Positions 1-5,000 of a stretch of 5,000 nt of DNA are shown in pieces. Origin of the DNA: Gammaproteobacteria bacterium (lineage in GTDB: Bacteria > Pseudomonadota > Gammaproteobacteria > S012-40); the NCBI GenBank assembly GCA_029879945.1, contig JAOUPJ010000266.1:1-5000 (forward strand). Direction: 5' to 3'. The notes beneath the pieces are model-generated. The model saw nothing but the letters and a program-made list of their open reading frames with translations. It did not search any database and was not told where the DNA came from. How positions within the stretch are numbered: the stretch's first letter is position 1; each line of letters opens with the position of its first letter. Position numbers and translations under genes: made by a program.

Positions 1-528
1 GCCCGCCAACCGTGCAGCGTCTTTGGTAGCTTGACGTTGCGCATCATCGAAATAGGCAGGAACGGTGATAACTACACCAGAAAGCTCGTCTCCCAAGGTG
101 TCTTCTGCGCGTTTCTTTAAGCTTTTTAAAATTTCAGCGGAAATTTCGACCGGGCTAAATGCACCTGCATCGGTTTTGATGCGTGGCATTCCCTTTTCGG
201 TATCAAGTAGTTCATAAGACAAATCCTGCTGACTTTTCTTTAAATCAGCAATCCCTCTACCCATAAAGCGTTTCACAGAAACTATGGTATTCCGTGGATC
301 TGCCACCGCCTTTTCCGCTGCGGCATGCCCAACAATCGGACCTTCATTTGTGTAGCGCACGACGGACGGCAACAAATGTCTAGCTGATTCATCGGCGAAG
401 GTCTCAGCGACACCACTACGAACGCTTGCGACCAGCGAATTGCTGGTTCCCAGATCGATTCCCGCTGCCAGTTTTTTCTGGTGGGGAGCCGGGCTTTCTC
501 CCGGTTCAGAGATTTGTAATAAAGCCAT
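1..528 (-). CDS. hscA: Fe-S protein assembly chaperone HscA (Hsp70 family), N-terminal part, 3' end outside the window
   Basis: Specialised Hsp70 ATPase that, with HscB, acts on the scaffold IscU in the cytoplasm and drives cluster transfer to acceptor proteins. The window holds the first 176 residues of a protein that is usually about 620 long; the frame is open to position 1. The start MALLQISEPGESPAPHQKKL is almost the same as in E. coli HscA. The first phosphate-binding loop of the nucleotide-binding domain follows at residues 24-32 (GIDLGTSNS). Further Hsp70/HscA signatures are HLLPSVVRY, VSVKRFMGR, and VVITVPAYFDDAQRQATKDAARLAG up to the edge. The loop has Ser where most Hsp70s have the second Thr of GTTNS, a conservative change. 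The gene starts with ATG 24 bp after the hscB stop; its ribosome binding site is weak (only an AAAGA-like stretch). The peptide-binding domain is not visible. Identity is near certain. Confidence 0.97.
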   Translation of the reverse strand, partial: MALLQISEPGESPAPHQKKLAAGIDLGTSNSLVASVRSGVAETFADESARHLLPSVVRYTNEGPIVGHAAAEKAVADPRNTIVSVKRFMGRGIADLKKSQQDLSYELLDTEKGMPRIKTDAGAFSPVEISAEILKSLKKRAEDTLGDELSGVVITVPAYFDDAQRQATKDAARLAG

Positions 529-552
529 TATATTCTTTACATCAAAGGTTAA

Positions 553-1083
553 TTACTCGTCCAACAGGCGCGCTTCTAGCTGTTGCGCCTCTTCTTTGAG
601 TTTATTATAAAACTGAAGTTTTCGAACCGCATCCTTGGCAGCTGCAATATCTTTTTTCTCGGCGATGAACAGGCGTGAGAGCCTTGCGTGCAGCTCTTTA
701 ATTTTTTTTTCAATTTTCACCAGCAAGGCATCCAACTGATCCAGTCCGGATTGCCCTCTTGGTATCTCACTCAATTGATCACGCAAACTCATTTGCTCCA
801 TCAGAAACGCCGAGTCCATGCTGACACTGGCCCCTTCATCCATGGGAGAACCGTTCAATTCCAACAGATACTGGGCCCGTTTTACCGGGTTTTTCAGCCG
901 TTGAAATGCATCGTTAATGAGTGACGACTTTTGCACTGAAAGCAAGCGCTCTCTTTCCGAAGCATTAACAAATCGATCCGGATGACAAGCGCGTTGCAAA
1001 TCACGATAACGATGATTTAAATTGTCCAGATCGATATCAAATTGCTCAGGCAGACTGAATAATTGAAAAAAGTTTTCTGCCAC
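553..1083 (-). CDS. hscB: Fe-S cluster assembly cochaperone HscB (J-domain protein)
   Basis: Type III J-protein that brings IscU to HscA and stimulates its ATPase. The protein has 176 residues, against 171 in E. coli. An N-terminal J domain (about residues 4-78) carries the essential HPD at 34-36, within the run CHPDRF. The C-terminal part is a helical bundle (about 88-174). It begins with FLMEQ at 93-97, the helix reported to contact IscU in E. coli HscB, and ends with RKLQFYNKL and QLEARLLDE, also family hallmarks. The start is GTG at 1083; the alignment of MAENFFQLFSLPEQF with the E. coli N-terminus and the lack of any other start before residue 81 support it. The ribosome binding site is poor (ACGGA about 8 bp upstream), so yield may be lower than for iscA. 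It lies 57 bp after iscA, the largest gap among the structural genes, and 24 bp before hscA. No substitution of a key residue is seen. Confidence 0.97.
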   Translation of the reverse strand: MAENFFQLFSLPEQFDIDLDNLNHRYRDLQRACHPDRFVNASERERLLSVQKSSLINDAFQRLKNPVKRAQYLLELNGSPMDEGASVSMDSAFLMEQMSLRDQLSEIPRGQSGLDQLDALLVKIEKKIKELHARLSRLFIAEKKDIAAAKDAVRKLQFYNKLKEEAQQLEARLLDE

Positions 1084-1140
1084 TACGAATTCCGTCGCTA
1101 TTGATGAGTTATAGAGATCTCGAAAAATCAGACCAGTTGG

Positions 1141-1464
1141 CTAAACGGTAAAGCTTTCACCGCAACCGCATTGCCCTTTTTCATTCGGATTGTTAAATTT
1201 AAATCCTTCGTTGAGCCCTTCTTTGGTGTAGTCCAGCTCAGTACCATCGAGATAGATCAGGCTCTTTTTATCCACAATGATTCTCACACCGTGGTCCTCA
1301 AAGACCTCATCACTCTCTTCGATCTCATCACAAAATTCCAATACATAAGCCATCCCTGAGCATCCATTCGTTTTGATACCCAAACGCAAACCGGCTCCCT
1401 TGCCACGTTTTTCTAAAAATGACTGGACTCTTACTGCTGCGCTTTCTGTTAGGGAAATACTCAT
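1141..1464 (-). CDS. iscA: A-type iron-sulfur cluster protein IscA
   Basis: A-type carrier that binds iron or a [2Fe-2S]/[4Fe-4S] cluster and passes it to target enzymes in the cytoplasm. The protein has 107 residues, the same length as E. coli IscA. The three conserved cysteines are present at the same positions: C35 in KTNGCSGMAY, and C99 and C101 in QCGCGESF at the C-terminus. The N-terminal MSISLTESAAVRV is typical of the HesB/IscA family. IscA fits better than ErpA or SufA because of its place between iscS and hscB. The start is ATG at 1464, with AGGT at 1473-1476 as ribosome binding site, 8 bp away. Only 21 bp separate it from the iscS stop, so it is surely co-transcribed with iscS. In the standard operon iscU would lie between them; it does not here. 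Confidence 0.97.
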   Translation of the reverse strand: MSISLTESAAVRVQSFLEKRGKGAGLRLGIKTNGCSGMAYVLEFCDEIEESDEVFEDHGVRIIVDKKSLIYLDGTELDYTKEGLNEGFKFNNPNEKGQCGCGESFTV

Positions 1465-1485
1465 ACAATCAAACCTACAATCTCG

Positions 1486-2706
1486 TTAGTGTGCTGCCCA
1501 CTGTATCTTGCTCAGATCAACCCCTTCTTTATACATTTCCCAAAGGGGAGAAAGCTCTCTGAGCTTGTCTATCTTGCCGCGTATCAACTTGATGGTATAG
1601 TCAATCTCTTCTTCAGTGGTAAATCGACCAATCGTGAATCGAATTGAGCTATGTGCCAATTCATCCGAGCGCCCCAAGGCCCTCAATACGTAGGAAGGTT
1701 CCAGGCTCGCGGAGGTACAGGCAGAGCCAGACGACACAGCAATATCCTTCAGTGCCATAATTAACGACTCACCCTCTACAAAATTGAAGCTAATATTCAA
1801 ATTACCCGCAGTTCGGTGCTCCAAATCCCCGTTCACATAGATTTCTTCTATATCTTGCAGACCTTCATAGAGGCGATCACGCAGCATTCGGATACGCTCA
1901 TTATCTGTGGCCATTTCTTCTTTTGCCAAACGAAAGGCCTCGCCCATCCCGACAATCTGATGCGTCGCCAGAGTGCCCGAACGTAAACCACGCTCATGGC
2001 CACCCCCATGCATTTGCGCTTCCAGCCTTACTCGGGGTTTGCGTCTAACGTACAGGGCACCCATGCCTTTTGGTCCATAGATTTTATGGGCAGAAAAAGA
2101 CATGAGATCCACATTCAAATCCTGGGTATCGATTGCCACTTTACCAGCGCTTTGCGCCGCGTCTACGTGAAAAATAATGCCTCGTTTACGGGTAATATCA
2201 CCAATGGCTTTGATATCCTGGATCACACCTATCTCATTATTTACATGCATTACCGAAACAACAATCGTATCGTCTCTTAGAGCCGCTTCAAATTTGGATA
2301 GATCCAATAGACCACTGGGTTCGGGATCGAGGTAAGTGACCTCAAAACCTTCACGCTCCAGTTGTCTGCAGGTGTCTAGCACCGCTTTGTGTTCTGTTTT
2401 GACTGTGACTATGTGCTTGCCCTTTTTCTGATAGAAATGGGCAGCCCCTTTGATGGCCAGGTTGTCAGACTCGGTGGCACCGGAGGTCCAGACGATTTCC
2501 CTGGGATCGGCGTTGATCAAGTCGGCCACTTGTTGACGGGCCAGTTTGACGGCCTCGTCGGCCTCCCAACCAAAGGCATGCGAGCGAGAGGCCGGATTAC
2601 CAAAGGTCTGGTCCTGCGTTAAATATTGGACCATTTTCGCTGCCACACGCGGATCTACCGGCGTGGTCGCAGAGTAATCCAGATAGATAGGTAGTTTTAA
2701 TGTCAC
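1486..2706 (-). CDS. iscS: Cysteine desulfurase IscS
   Basis: Pyridoxal-phosphate (PLP) enzyme that converts L-cysteine to L-alanine and holds the sulfur as a persulfide. It supplies iron-sulfur assembly and, in E. coli, also tRNA thiolation and cofactor synthesis. The protein has 406 residues (E. coli 404) and is very similar throughout. Visible sites are H106 in KTEH stacking on PLP, D182 in HVDAAQS, the PLP lysine K208 in SFSAHKIYGPKG, and the persulfide cysteine C330 in the loop SSGSACTSASLEPSY. The C-terminal tail LSPLWEMYKEGVDLSKIQW is kept; in E. coli this end helps to bind IscU. The start is GTG at 2706, giving MTLKLPIYLDYSATTP; a good ribosome binding site (GAGAGGA, 2714-2720) lies 7 bp upstream and no other start is near. 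It follows the second desulfurase by 21 bp and precedes iscA by 21 bp. The assignment is near certain. Confidence 0.98.
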   Translation of the reverse strand: MTLKLPIYLDYSATTPVDPRVAAKMVQYLTQDQTFGNPASRSHAFGWEADEAVKLARQQVADLINADPREIVWTSGATESDNLAIKGAAHFYQKKGKHIVTVKTEHKAVLDTCRQLEREGFEVTYLDPEPSGLLDLSKFEAALRDDTIVVSVMHVNNEIGVIQDIKAIGDITRKRGIIFHVDAAQSAGKVAIDTQDLNVDLMSFSAHKIYGPKGMGALYVRRKPRVRLEAQMHGGGHERGLRSGTLATHQIVGMGEAFRLAKEEMATDNERIRMLRDRLYEGLQDIEEIYVNGDLEHRTAGNLNISFNFVEGESLIMALKDIAVSSGSACTSASLEPSYVLRALGRSDELAHSSIRFTIGRFTTEEEIDYTIKLIRGKIDKLRELSPLWEMYKEGVDLSKIQWAAH

Positions 2707-2713
2707 GAACGCG

Positions 2714-2720
2714 TCCTCTC
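2714..2720 (-). promoter_or_regulatory. Ribosome binding site of iscS, supporting its GTG start
   Basis: The minus strand carries GAGAGGA, followed by 7 bases and the GTG at 2704-2706. This spacing is good, and the resulting N-terminus matches E. coli IscS after two extra residues, so the GTG is taken as the start. Confidence 0.75.
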
Positions 2721-2727
2721 ACCCATA

Positions 2728-3870
2728 TTAATTCCCGAGTATTATACTATGGAATTGACCTGCTTGTTGAGTCAATTCTGCAATAAATTCATCGATATCC
2801 TGTTTTTTTGTTTCTTTTCCGACACTTACCCTGATCGCCGTAGCCGCCAAGGACTCCTCCACCCCCATCTTCAAGAGGGTGTTGCTGGGCTTGCCCGATT
2901 TACTGGAACAGGCCGAGCCGCTGGTAATTCCAAAGCCCTGCTGATCCAACCTCAGCACCATGGCCTCCCCTTCAATTCCTTCGATTCCGAAGTAACAGGT
3001 GTTGGCCAAACGAGGCACCTCTTGTGCAAACAGATGCACACCGGGTATTTTTTTTATTCCATCTTCCAAAGACTTGCGCAGCGCACTCAGCTTATCCTGC
3101 CTGTCCTGCAGTTCGGCCTTTGCCAACTCGGCCGCCGCACCAAAGCCGACGATACCCGCCACGTTTTCTGTGCCTGCCCTCAAACCCCCTTCGTGTCCGC
3201 CCCCGTTTATAAGCGGTTCCAGATCGATGGATTTGTTAAAAATGAGCGCTCCCACACCCTTGGGGCCGTATATTTTGTGCGAGGAGAGGGTCATCAGATC
3301 CACCCCCATGGCCTCAAACTTTAATTGTATCTTACCTGCCGCCTGAACTGCATCTGTGTGAAAAATTACATCCCGTTTTAGGGCAGTCAATTCTGCAATA
3401 TCCTGAATCACGCCCGTTTCGTTATTGGCCGTCATGACTGAGACGAGCTGCGGCTTGACGCTTTCCAAGTAGCGTTTGAACTCGCCCTGATTCACACGCC
3501 CAGTCGAATCAACCGGAATTTCACTACATTGAGTGCCCAAACGCGAAAGCATCGCCGATTGTCGCAAAATGGACGGATGTTCAACCGCACTCCAGGCCAC
3601 CCGTTTGAGCCCCTGGGCCATTGCCGCGCCCTTGATGGCCAGATTATTGGCCTCCGTTCCACCGCTGGTAAACAGTACCTGGCTAGGGTGCACCGATACC
3701 AGTGCCGCCACCTGCTGACGGGCCTGGTCAATACCAGCGCGCGCCTGCCTGCCCATCAAACTAATACTGGAGGGATTGCCGTAGAACTGGCAGTGAAAGG
3801 GAAGCATGGCATCAAGCACCCGCTGATCCACGGGTGTTGATGCATTGTAATCAAGATAGACGTAGGTCAT
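2728..3870 (-). CDS. Second cysteine desulfurase, NifS/IscS family (class V aminotransferase fold)
   Basis: Predicted PLP enzyme releasing sulfur from cysteine; the sulfur acceptor is unknown. The chosen start, ATG at 3870, gives 380 residues, with AGGAG at 3881-3885 and a 10-bp spacer. A TTG at 3897 would add nine residues (MTEGRSPLR) but has no convincing ribosome binding site, and the family normally begins just before YLDYNASTPVD. Sites seen: H98 in VEHPS, N150-E151-T152 in TANNETG, D173 in FHTDAVQAAGK, the PLP lysine K199 in SSHKIYGPKG, GGGHEGGLRAGTEN at 223-236, and the catalytic C321 in SGSACSSKSGKPS. The long cysteine loop places it in group I with NifS and IscS, not with SufS. Unlike IscS it ends without the PLWEMYK...W tail, so it may not dock IscU in the same way. 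It differs from IscS along its whole length, so it is an old paralogue. A comparable gene, called spl1, is known to me next to iscS in Rickettsia. Activity is likely; the specific role is not known. Confidence 0.93.
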   Translation of the reverse strand: MTYVYLDYNASTPVDQRVLDAMLPFHCQFYGNPSSISLMGRQARAGIDQARQQVAALVSVHPSQVLFTSGGTEANNLAIKGAAMAQGLKRVAWSAVEHPSILRQSAMLSRLGTQCSEIPVDSTGRVNQGEFKRYLESVKPQLVSVMTANNETGVIQDIAELTALKRDVIFHTDAVQAAGKIQLKFEAMGVDLMTLSSHKIYGPKGVGALIFNKSIDLEPLINGGGHEGGLRAGTENVAGIVGFGAAAELAKAELQDRQDKLSALRKSLEDGIKKIPGVHLFAQEVPRLANTCYFGIEGIEGEAMVLRLDQQGFGITSGSACSSKSGKPSNTLLKMGVEESLAATAIRVSVGKETKKQDIDEFIAELTQQAGQFHSIILGN

Positions 3871-3894
3871 ACGAAGGGGACTCCTGCCCTCCGT
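3871..3894 (-). promoter_or_regulatory. RNA hairpin between iscR and the second desulfurase, with the ribosome binding site in its loop
   Basis: The minus-strand transcript reads ACGGAGGG (3887-3894), then CAGGAGTC (3879-3886), then CCCTTCGT (3871-3878). The first and last blocks pair over 8 bp with one G-U wobble. The AGGAG Shine-Dalgarno sequence is in the 8-base loop, and the ATG at 3870 follows the stem directly. No T run follows, so it is not an intrinsic terminator. It could affect translation of the desulfurase, or protect the 3' end of an iscR-only transcript. Both roles are inference. Confidence 0.5.
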
Positions 3895-3909
3895 CAAAGC
3901 AAATAATCT

Positions 3910-4392
3910 TTACGCAGATTCAGAGGCGGAAATGATTTCACCACTCATCATCTCAGACTTGTCTTTTTGTCGCATGGCTACGGCTTGAATTTCGCGGTTG
4001 GCGACCAATTGCCCCAGGCTGATGTTGTTGAGAAAATCATAGATCTTGCAACTCAGATCCTGCCACAATTCGTGCGTTAGGCAAGGGCCCTCACCGGTGC
4101 AGTTTCCTTCGCCACCACAACGAGTCACATCAATATTTTCGTCCACGGCTGCAATCACATCGGCGACCATCACTTCGCTGGCGTCACGGCTTAAACGATA
4201 TCCACCACCTGGTCCGCGAGCGCTATCAACCAATCCTCGCTTGCGCAGCTTGGAAAACAGCTGCTCCAGGTAAGACAAGGAAATACCTTGTCGTTTTGAG
4301 ATGTCGGAAAGAGTAATTGGGCCATCTTTATAATTGATCGCCAGATCCAACATTGCGGTTACCGCATAACGCCCTTTTGTTGTCAGCCTCAT
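3910..4392 (-). CDS. iscR: Iron-sulfur cluster-responsive transcription regulator IscR (Rrf2 family)
   Basis: Winged-helix repressor of the isc operon. With a [2Fe-2S] cluster it binds type 1 sites and shuts down its own promoter; without the cluster it still binds type 2 sites. The protein has 160 residues (E. coli 162). The N-terminal MRLTTKGRYAVTAMLDLA and the recognition segment SLSYLEQLFSKLRKRGLV are IscR signatures. E43, which in E. coli controls discrimination between site types, is present. The wing has RGPGGGYRL at 59-67. The cluster ligands C92, C98, C104 and H107 match E. coli positions exactly, in RCGGEGNCTGEGPCLTH. The C-terminal tail after about 140 is not conserved with E. coli. 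The start is ATG at 4392; the ribosome binding site is modest (GAGTGAG, roughly 6-13 bp upstream). It is the first gene of the predicted transcript from the promoter at 4448-4476, and its stop lies 39 bp before the next start. Confidence 0.98.
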   Translation of the reverse strand: MRLTTKGRYAVTAMLDLAINYKDGPITLSDISKRQGISLSYLEQLFSKLRKRGLVDSARGPGGGYRLSRDASEVMVADVIAAVDENIDVTRCGGEGNCTGEGPCLTHELWQDLSCKIYDFLNNISLGQLVANREIQAVAMRQKDKSEMMSGEIISASESA

Positions 4393-4447
4393 TTTCTACT
4401 CACTCTCTGTTAATTTAATGGTAAGTCATCAAATCCCTAGCGTTTCA

Positions 4448-4476
4448 ATTGTTACTTATCTTAGTAAAGTTGTCAA
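4448..4476 (-). promoter_or_regulatory. Sigma-70-type promoter of iscR and the isc operon
   Basis: On the minus strand a perfect -35 hexamer TTGACA (4471-4476) is followed after 17 bp by AACAAT (4448-4453), which matches four of six bases of TATAAT. Transcription should start near 4441, leaving a leader of about 50 bases before the iscR ATG. A strong -35 with a weak -10 suits a promoter controlled by a repressor. The position agrees with the known autoregulated iscR promoter of E. coli. The start site is inferred, not seen. Confidence 0.7.
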
Positions 4477-4480
4477 CTAA
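4456..4480 (-). promoter_or_regulatory. Probable type 1 IscR operator overlapping the -35 box
   Basis: Read on the minus strand, this 25-base stretch matches 18 of 25 positions of the type 1 IscR consensus as I recall it (ATASYYGACTRWWWYAGTCRRSTAT). The left arm TAGTTGAC fits best; the right arm TTTACTAAGATA fits partly. In E. coli a type 1 site likewise overlaps the iscR -35 region, so bound [2Fe-2S]-IscR would block RNA polymerase. The match was counted by eye, without a scoring matrix. Confidence 0.6.
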
Positions 4481-4500
4481 ATAACCTTCTTTTTACTAAG
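4460..4500. repeat. 9-bp perfect inverted repeat around the iscR -35 region
   Basis: On the plus strand CTTAGTAAA (4460-4468) and TTTACTAAG (4492-4500) are exact reverse complements, separated by 23 bp. The lower-coordinate copy is the right arm of the probable IscR operator; the other copy lies upstream of the -35 box in the opposite orientation. The spacing is too long for a good RNA hairpin and the upstream copy lies outside the iscR transcript, so a protein-binding role at the DNA level is more plausible. Chance cannot be excluded in AT-rich DNA. Confidence 0.55.
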
Positions 4501-4553
4501 CATTACACAATTTCACCAGCGAGAATTGAAACTATTCTTAATACAAATTCAAC

Positions 4554-5000
4554 TCAGGATTTTTTATCTTCTTCCTCAAATTCACCCGAGTCCAGCTCAC
4601 AGCCTTCGATCTGGGGCAGTTTAGAATCCTCAACCGGGGCCCCCATTTTCACCAGGGCATGGCTCACTTCTTCCAGGCGGGTATCCATCACATGGATATG
4701 GTCCAGCATGCGATTAACCGCCTGGGCCACCGGGTCCGGCATATCTTGCGTGGTGCCGTAGGCGTCAAAACCCATTTTCCTTGCAATCTCTTCCCGACGT
4801 TTGCTGGCCTCGTCCCTGACCTCTTTGCGTACGATCCGGCCGGGAATGCCCACGGCGGTGGCCTCACTGGGCACATCTTTGACAACCACGGCATTCGAAC
4901 CGATTCTCGCTCCTTCGCCAATGGTGATGGGCCCCAAGACCTTGGCTCCGGCTCCGACCACCACGCCATTTTCCAGCGTGGGATGACGCTTGCCTGCCCT
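4554..5000 (-). CDS. cysE: Serine O-acetyltransferase CysE, C-terminal part, 5' end outside the window
   Basis: Acetylates L-serine with acetyl-CoA to give O-acetylserine, the first committed step of cysteine synthesis. The frame is open through position 5000 and 148 residues are visible. They begin with RAGKRHPTLENG, whose His-Pro corresponds to the RHP of the CysE active-site region. The last turns of the left-handed beta helix follow (GAGAKVLGPITIGEGARIGSNAVVV, then VGIPGRIV). The C-terminal extension (FDAYGTTQDMPDPVAQAVNRML, then DHIHVMDTRLEEVSHAL) resembles the Pseudomonas and Azotobacter enzymes rather than the E. coli tail, and ends in an acidic stretch (GEFEEEDKKS). A GTG at 4964 is internal to the beta helix and is not the true start. 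The gene lies 161 bp upstream of iscR on the same strand. It provides the precursor of the substrate used by both desulfurases, which explains the linkage. No intrinsic terminator is seen after it. Confidence 0.94.
   Translation of the reverse strand, partial: RAGKRHPTLENGVVVGAGAKVLGPITIGEGARIGSNAVVVKDVPSEATAVGIPGRIVRKEVRDEASKRREEIARKMGFDAYGTTQDMPDPVAQAVNRMLDHIHVMDTRLEEVSHALVKMGAPVEDSKLPQIEGCELDSGEFEEEDKKS

Larger units (their letters stand above)
4393..4553 (-). other. cysE-iscR intergenic region with regulatory sequences
   Basis: AT-rich 161-bp gap, the only long noncoding stretch in the window. It contains the iscR promoter, an IscR-like operator and two sets of inverted repeats: CTTAGTAAA at 4460-4468 with TTTACTAAG at 4492-4500, and TTTCAATT at 4443-4450 with AATTGAAA at 4524-4531 (plus-strand sequence). 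There is no GC-rich hairpin followed by a T run after the cysE stop, so some read-through from cysE into iscR is possible. No small open frame with a convincing ribosome binding site is seen. Confidence 0.8.

Noticed and set aside
688..924. Plus-strand open frame of 78 codons inside hscB
   Set aside because: It lies wholly antisense to a conserved hscB reading frame and has no family motif; a shadow of the real gene.
1114..1121. GAGATCTC palindrome in the iscA-hscB gap as a terminator or operator
   Set aside because: An 8-bp palindrome with no loop or T run and no extended symmetry; it is probably chance.
2703..2726. Mini-frame ATG to TGA (seven codons) between the second desulfurase and iscS, its stop overlapping the iscS GTG
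   Set aside because: No ribosome binding site of its own beyond the end of the preceding gene; in a 21-bp gap this is easily chance. Translational coupling is possible but not supported.
2749..3346. Long plus-strand open frames (up to 191 codons) opposite the second desulfurase
   Set aside because: The minus-strand frame carries all catalytic motifs of a cysteine desulfurase; the plus-strand translations are low-complexity and resemble no protein I know.
3871..3894. Intrinsic terminator after iscR
   Set aside because: The hairpin is not followed by a T run and leads straight into a start codon and a coding region.
3871..3897. TTG at 3897 as the start of the second desulfurase
   Set aside because: It would add nine residues not typical of the family and lacks a good ribosome binding site, whereas the ATG at 3870 has AGGAG upstream.
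4402..4430. A second type 1 IscR site downstream of the iscR promoter, around GATGACTTA
   Set aside because: Only the GACT core matches; the right half does not fit the consensus.
4688..4969. Alternative minus-strand frame of 93 codons within cysE
   Set aside because: It overlaps the beta-helix coding region of cysE in another frame, and its product is rich in Trp, Arg and Pro without a recognisable motif.
1..5000. Mobile elements, CRISPR, tRNA or rRNA genes, phage or defence genes
   Set aside because: The window is tightly packed with housekeeping isc and cysE genes; no repeat array, transposase, integrase or structural RNA sequence was seen.

Overview
The window is the iron-sulfur cluster (isc) assembly locus of a bacterium that looks like a gammaproteobacterium. 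All genes lie on the minus strand, so transcription runs from high to low coordinates. The order is cysE (5' end cut off by the window edge), iscR, a second cysteine desulfurase gene, iscS, iscA, hscB, hscA (3' end cut off by the window edge). IscR, IscS, IscA, HscB and HscA are all close to the Escherichia coli proteins. A serine acetyltransferase gene directly upstream of iscR is the arrangement known from Azotobacter and Pseudomonas. Base composition is moderate. The genus cannot be named from this sequence.

Layout: 4554-5000 encodes the C-terminal part of a serine acetyltransferase (CysE). The 161-bp gap at 4393-4553 holds a recognisable iscR promoter with a perfect TTGACA and an overlapping sequence resembling a type 1 IscR operator. 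IscR (3910-4392) has the three cysteines and the histidine that hold its [2Fe-2S] cluster. A 39-bp gap follows, nearly filled by a hairpin with a Shine-Dalgarno sequence in its loop. Next come the extra NifS-like cysteine desulfurase (2728-3870), IscS (1486-2706), the A-type protein IscA (1141-1464), the J-type cochaperone HscB (553-1083) and the Hsp70 HscA (1-528, first 176 residues only).

How the genes work together: CysE makes O-acetylserine, the precursor of cysteine. The desulfurases take sulfur from cysteine. IscA handles iron or carries clusters. HscA and HscB normally release the cluster from the scaffold IscU. IscR with a bound cluster represses the operon, so demand for clusters sets expression.

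Two things differ from the textbook operon. The scaffold gene iscU, normally between iscS and iscA, is absent: only 21 bp separate the two genes, and nothing else in the window resembles it. An additional, clearly diverged cysteine desulfurase sits between iscR and iscS. The IscU-contacting parts of IscS and HscB are nevertheless preserved, which suggests that iscU is encoded elsewhere in the genome, or that the sequence has lost it through a real deletion or an assembly error. I see no mobile element, CRISPR array, tRNA, rRNA or otherwise unknown system here.
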